From Planctomycetaceae bacterium (GTDB taxonomy: Bacteria > Planctomycetota > Planctomycetia > Pirellulales > Thermoguttaceae), in NCBI GenBank assembly GCA_031278315.1, contig JAITKS010000320.1:1-25734 (forward strand): a stretch of DNA of 25,734 bases, read 5' to 3'. The notes under the pieces were generated by a model. That model was not told where the DNA came from. It worked only from the letters and a program-made list of their open reading frames with translations, and did no database searches. Of the stretch, positions 22,601 to 25,734 are shown piece by piece. Position 1 is the first letter of the stretch; every line of letters begins with the position of its first letter. The position numbers and the translations under genes were made by a program.

Positions 22601-22660
22601 TTGTAACGAAAAAGGTGACCGTTCACCCATAAAACTAGAATCGCCTTGAAAGGGCAGCAG
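22601..22660 (+). repeat. 60-bp direct repeat, copy downstream of dnaE
   Basis: Partner of 18311-18370, same orientation, 54 of 60 positions identical. The inner hairpin here is one pair longer (GGTGA-CCGT-TCACC). It starts 46 bases after the dnaE stop codon. The similarity extends leftward a little (CACTTTAAATTTCGG against TACTTTAAAATTCGG), so the unit may be about 75 bases. Confidence 0.85.
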
Positions 22661-22801
22661 GATATTATGACACGATTATTAACAACTATTATTGTTCATT
22701 TCCTTTGTGCGTTGATTGTGCGTTGATATTGATCTAATATCCGATTGCTCTTTCGCGGCGAGTTTTGAAATCATTTACAACAAAATAAAAATCTAAATAT
22801 C

Positions 22802-25423
22802 GTGAGAATCTACACAGAATTTATGACGGGAGACAGTCAAACGAATCTTCCAAACATTTCTAACAATAGTACGGAAACAGATACTGAAACTGAAACAGAA
22901 ACGGATACTGTAATTGTACGCCGTGATATTTTATATCATCCTTTTTCTTTGATATTTATTGCGGCAGCGGCAGGAATTGTGACCGATAAATTTTTTTCTT
23001 TTGTGATGGTATTCTGGTTAATTTTTGCGGCGGTTGCGTTTTTATTATGTTTGATTTTTCATTATAAATCTTATCATGTTTCTTCGACAATATTTTTGCT
23101 TTTGCTTTGTTTTGCGTTTTTTGGTTTTTGGCATCATGAGCGTTGGAATAAATTTGCAGATGATGATTTAGGATTTTATGCGGTGAAAGGAGGTTATCCT
23201 GTAGGAGTTCGTGCGGTTGTTAGCGAGTTGCCAAGATTAATTCCGCCGGTACCGGATAATTTTCTTGCCGATGAGGAACGAACGATATTTACAATTCGGT
23301 GTTATCAATTACGGGACGGTTCAATATGGAAAAAAGTCAGCGGTAATGTTTTGGTTACGATAAATGGGAATCGAACTGATTTAATGCCCGGAAACGAAAT
23401 TCAAATTTTTGGTGAATTATCTAAACCGGTCAATGCGCAAAATCCGGACGATAACAATATTGCAGATAAACTTCGCAGTCAGCGGATTCTTTGTGTTATT
23501 CATTGTAAGGCTGATGACGCTGTATCGAAAATTTCGGACGGCAGAATTAGTGTTACAAAAATTCTTGGAATAATACGCAGTGCAGCAAAGAAAAATCTGG
23601 AAGCTGCAACTTCAAAAGAGACGGCTTCGCTTGCGTCGGCGATGTTGTTAGGTGTGAGAGATGGAATTGATGATCAAACGCGTCAAGATTTGATTGACAC
23701 GGGAACGATGCATATTCTTGCGATTTCGGGGCTTCATGTTGCGGTAGTTGCGGTTTGTTTTCAATTTTTATTTTTGTTGTGCGGATTTAGCAATCGTATT
23801 ACGGCGTTGTTGACAATATTTATTGTTGTGCAATATCTTTTTCTTACGAATATGGCGCCGCCTGCGATTCGGGCGGCAGCGTTGATTACTGTTATTTCGA
23901 TTGCTGCTTTCACGGGAAGACGTGCTTATGGTATAAATTCTTTTTGTGCGACTGCTGTACTAGCGTTAATTCTTAATCCGGCGGAGCTTTTTCAATTCGG
24001 CGCACAGTTATCGTATATTGCGACTGCCGCATTCTTTTGGATTCCGAATCCGAAATCAATTTGGATTTTTTTCAACAATATTATTTTACGTAACGATAAT
24101 TCAAAACGTGTATCGGAACTTACTCTTATTGAGCAGGTCAACAGGGACAACAATATTTTGTATCATTTATCGGCGAAATTTTTTTATGGACTGCGGGAAT
24201 TATTTATTGTTGGTTTAGTTATTTGGTCTATTTCGACGCCGCTTGTTCTTAATAAAATTCATGTTTTTACGCCGATTGCTATTTTGGTTAATCCTCTTCT
24301 TTGGCTGCCGCTTTATGCTGCGATGTCAAGCGGATTTTTAACGATGGCGGGGGGTTCTATTCCGATATTGGGTGAATACTTGGGAATGACTGCTGATCTT
24401 TCTTTTAATGTGTTGTTTGGAGTGATTACTTTTTTTCAAAAGCTAGGCGGACATTATTGGGTATTTTCGTTTCCGTTGTGGTGGAATATCATTTTTTATT
24501 CGGTATTTATTTTTGTTACGATAATGCCGTTTAGGCGTCCGCGGCGATTAATTTTGCTGACGGCTGTAGTGATTTGGTTTCTTATTGGATTTAGTTCTTT
24601 TTGGGTTTCAGATATTTACAGATATTATTCTGATAAACTTACAATTGATGTTTTGGCGGTCGGACATGGAAATTGTGTGTTGATTACTACGCCGTCGAAA
24701 AAATTGATTGTGTATGATATAGGTTGTATTACATCTTCGCGCAGAGCCGCTGATATTTTAAGCCGAAATGTTTGGAGAAAAGGGCGAATGCGAATTGATA
24801 CAATTATAATTTCGCATGCAGACCGAGATCATTTTAACGGTTTGGAAAAAATTATTGAGCGTTTTGATGTCGGTGAAATTTTAGTTTCGCCTTACATGTT
24901 TTTGAAACCTCTGAATAAGAAACAAGAGCAAGGTTATAGTGATATGATACGTGTAAAAGAGTTGTTGCAAAAACAAAAGATAAAAATTACTGAAATCAGC
25001 GGGGGCGATGATTTATCGAAATATGGTTTAATAAACTCAATCATTTTACATCCCCCTAAAAGAGGACTTGAAAATGCAGAACAAAACGCAACAAGTTTAA
25101 CTGTGAGATTTGAACATCGAGGCGTATCGATATTATTACCGGCAGACTTAAACGATAAAAAGAAAACGGATTTTCTTAATAATGCACCGATTCACTGTGA
25201 TGTAATGATGATTCCGCATCATGGGGGCAAGTCAGATGTAACGGAGCCGTTATTAAGGTGGTCAACGCCAAAATTACTGATAATAAGCGACGGAGGATTT
25301 ACACGGCGTGCGGTTTCGATTGATGATTATAATCGAAGAAATTTTATTGTTCATTCAACTCATGACAGCGGATTCATAAGAATCACAATAAACAAAAAAG
25401 GATGGACGTATGAAAGAAAATAA
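22802..25423 (+). CDS. comEC: ComEC/Rec2-family DNA uptake channel protein
   Basis: 873 aa from a GTG at 22802; an ATG seven codons in (22823) is an equally plausible start and no ribosome binding site decides. Members form the inner-membrane channel that passes single-stranded DNA during natural transformation. Residues 15-36 are a threonine/glutamate-rich low-complexity segment. Several helices and a DUF4131-like periplasmic OB region follow. The competence core has LLGVRDGIDDQTRQDLIDTGTMHILAISGLHVAVVA with SGLH at 309-312, then many helices to about residue 605. The C-terminal metallo-beta-lactamase-like domain has SHADRDHFNG (671-680) and IPHHGGKSD (804-812), so metal-ligand motifs are intact. 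The strand usually written D-V-G-Q-G-D reads LAVGHGN. Other com genes are absent from the window. Confidence 0.92.
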   Translation: MRIYTEFMTGDSQTNLPNISNNSTETDTETETETDTVIVRRDILYHPFSLIFIAAAAGIVTDKFFSFVMVFWLIFAAVAFLLCLIFHYKSYHVSSTIFLLLLCFAFFGFWHHERWNKFADDDLGFYAVKGGYPVGVRAVVSELPRLIPPVPDNFLADEERTIFTIRCYQLRDGSIWKKVSGNVLVTINGNRTDLMPGNEIQIFGELSKPVNAQNPDDNNIADKLRSQRILCVIHCKADDAVSKISDGRISVTKILGIIRSAAKKNLEAATSKETASLASAMLLGVRDGIDDQTRQDLIDTGTMHILAISGLHVAVVAVCFQFLFLLCGFSNRITALLTIFIVVQYLFLTNMAPPAIRAAALITVISIAAFTGRRAYGINSFCATAVLALILNPAELFQFGAQLSYIATAAFFWIPNPKSIWIFFNNIILRNDNSKRVSELTLIEQVNRDNNILYHLSAKFFYGLRELFIVGLVIWSISTPLVLNKIHVFTPIAILVNPLLWLPLYAAMSSGFLTMAGGSIPILGEYLGMTADLSFNVLFGVITFFQKLGGHYWVFSFPLWWNIIFYSVFIFVTIMPFRRPRRLILLTAVVIWFLIGFSSFWVSDIYRYYSDKLTIDVLAVGHGNCVLITTPSKKLIVYDIGCITSSRRAADILSRNVWRKGRMRIDTIIISHADRDHFNGLEKIIERFDVGEILVSPYMFLKPLNKKQEQGYSDMIRVKELLQKQKIKITEISGGDDLSKYGLINSIILHPPKRGLENAEQNATSLTVRFEHRGVSILLPADLNDKKKTDFLNNAPIHCDVMMIPHHGGKSDVTEPLLRWSTPKLLIISDGGFTRRAVSIDDYNRRNFIVHSTHDSGFIRITINKKGWTYERK

Positions 25424-25431
25424 ACAAACTA

Positions 25432-25617
25432 GTAATATATCAATGAAATAATTTATTGTTACCGGATCGCGGTCGTCTCGACCGCATCTTTAGTTTTGTT
25501 TTTTGACAGGATTACAGAATTACAAGATTACAGGATAGTAATTAATGACTCGAACTTATAATCGGTTCTAATCTCCGCATGCGAACTAACCACTAACCAC
25601 TAACCACTGACCACTAA
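25432..25617. repeat. Composite element (heptad type) running into folD
   Basis: This has the same module order as 4759-4981: GTAATATATCAATGAAATAA (25432-25451), GCGGTCG-TCT-CGACCGC at about 25468-25484, a GACAGGATTACAGAATTACAAG tract, ACTCGAACTTATAATCGG, CTCCGCATGCGAACTAA (25573-25589) and four heptads (25590-25617). The right terminal module present in the other copy is missing; the sequence passes straight into folD codons. The left end lies 8 bases after the comEC stop. The element overlaps the last six codons' worth of folD, including its stop. Confidence 0.75.
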
Positions 25618-25734
25618 CTCTGCTGCTTTTAATGTGTTTAGTAATAACATCGTTACTGTAAGTAGTCCTACGCCGCCGGGTACAGGAGTTATTGCTTTTA
25701 CAATTTCTTTCACATTATCAAAATCAACATCACC
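25600..25734 (-). CDS. folD: FolD C-terminal end (partial; continues beyond the window)
   Basis: The minus strand read from 25734 gives 44 residues and a TAG stop at 25600-25602. GDVDFDNVKEIVKAITPVPGG (1-21) followed by VGLLTVTMLLLNTLKAA matches the end of methylenetetrahydrofolate dehydrogenase/cyclohydrolase, whose hallmark is PVPGGVGPMT; here it reads PVPGGVGLLT. FolD interconverts 5,10-methylene- and 10-formyl-tetrahydrofolate in the cytoplasm. FolD proteins normally end soon after N-T-L-x-A-A. Here five extra residues, LVVSG (40-44), and the stop are encoded by the heptad repeat (TTA GTG GTC AGT GGT TAG). The N-terminal and most of the catalytic region lie outside the window. It is convergent with comEC. 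Confidence 0.88.
   Translation of the reverse strand, partial: GDVDFDNVKEIVKAITPVPGGVGLLTVTMLLLNTLKAAELVVSG

Overview
The window is AT-rich bacterial DNA (roughly one third G+C by eye) with ordinary housekeeping genes on both strands. They are separated by long intergenic stretches packed with dispersed repeats. The best taxonomic guess is a low-GC planctomycete. The 137-aa lipoprotein at 11964-12377 has the compact beta-sandwich layout common as small lipoproteins in Planctomycetota, and the UvrA protein and the 631-aa signal-peptide/two-helix protein also fit that phylum. This is inference; no rRNA gene is present to settle it.

Layout. 306-1451 (-) is a membrane-anchored alpha/beta-hydrolase-fold protein that seems to lack its catalytic residues. 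2154-3337 (-) is a two-gene operon of an LpoB-like lipoprotein and a TIGR03546/DUF2062-like membrane protein. 3721-4347 (-) is an AAA/ExeA-like protein with no usable P-loop. 4990-5481 (-) is a flavin-reductase-like protein. 6013-8805 (-) is a divergent UvrA. 9284-10003 (+) is an anchored helical protein of unknown function. 10442-11761 (+) is HemA. 11964-12377 (+) is the small lipoprotein. 12628-13839 (-) is ArgG. 14061-15956 (-) is an exported membrane protein. 16941-18158 (+) is an ATP-grasp ligase. 18964-22554 (+) is DnaE. 22802-25423 (+) is ComEC. The last 135 bases hold the C-terminal end of FolD on the minus strand.

The genes do not form one pathway. Apart from the two-gene LpoB-like operon they look independently transcribed. 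Three belong to DNA metabolism (uvrA, dnaE, comEC) and three to core biosynthesis (hemA, argG, folD).

The most unusual content is between the genes. A small set of sequence modules recurs in both orientations: a GTAATATATCAG module, a CACAGAG tract, a double palindrome, four-unit heptad arrays fused to a CGCATGCG core, GAGACACAA hairpins, and a 60-bp unit on both sides of dnaE. Several are joined in a fixed order into elements of about 220-240 bp bounded by inverted copies of the GTAATATATCAG module, which makes them look like non-autonomous MITE-like elements. The same module also lies directly after the stop codons of seven genes, always in the sense orientation. At the right edge one composite element runs into folD and supplies its last codons and stop. 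No transposase, CRISPR array, tRNA or rRNA was seen.
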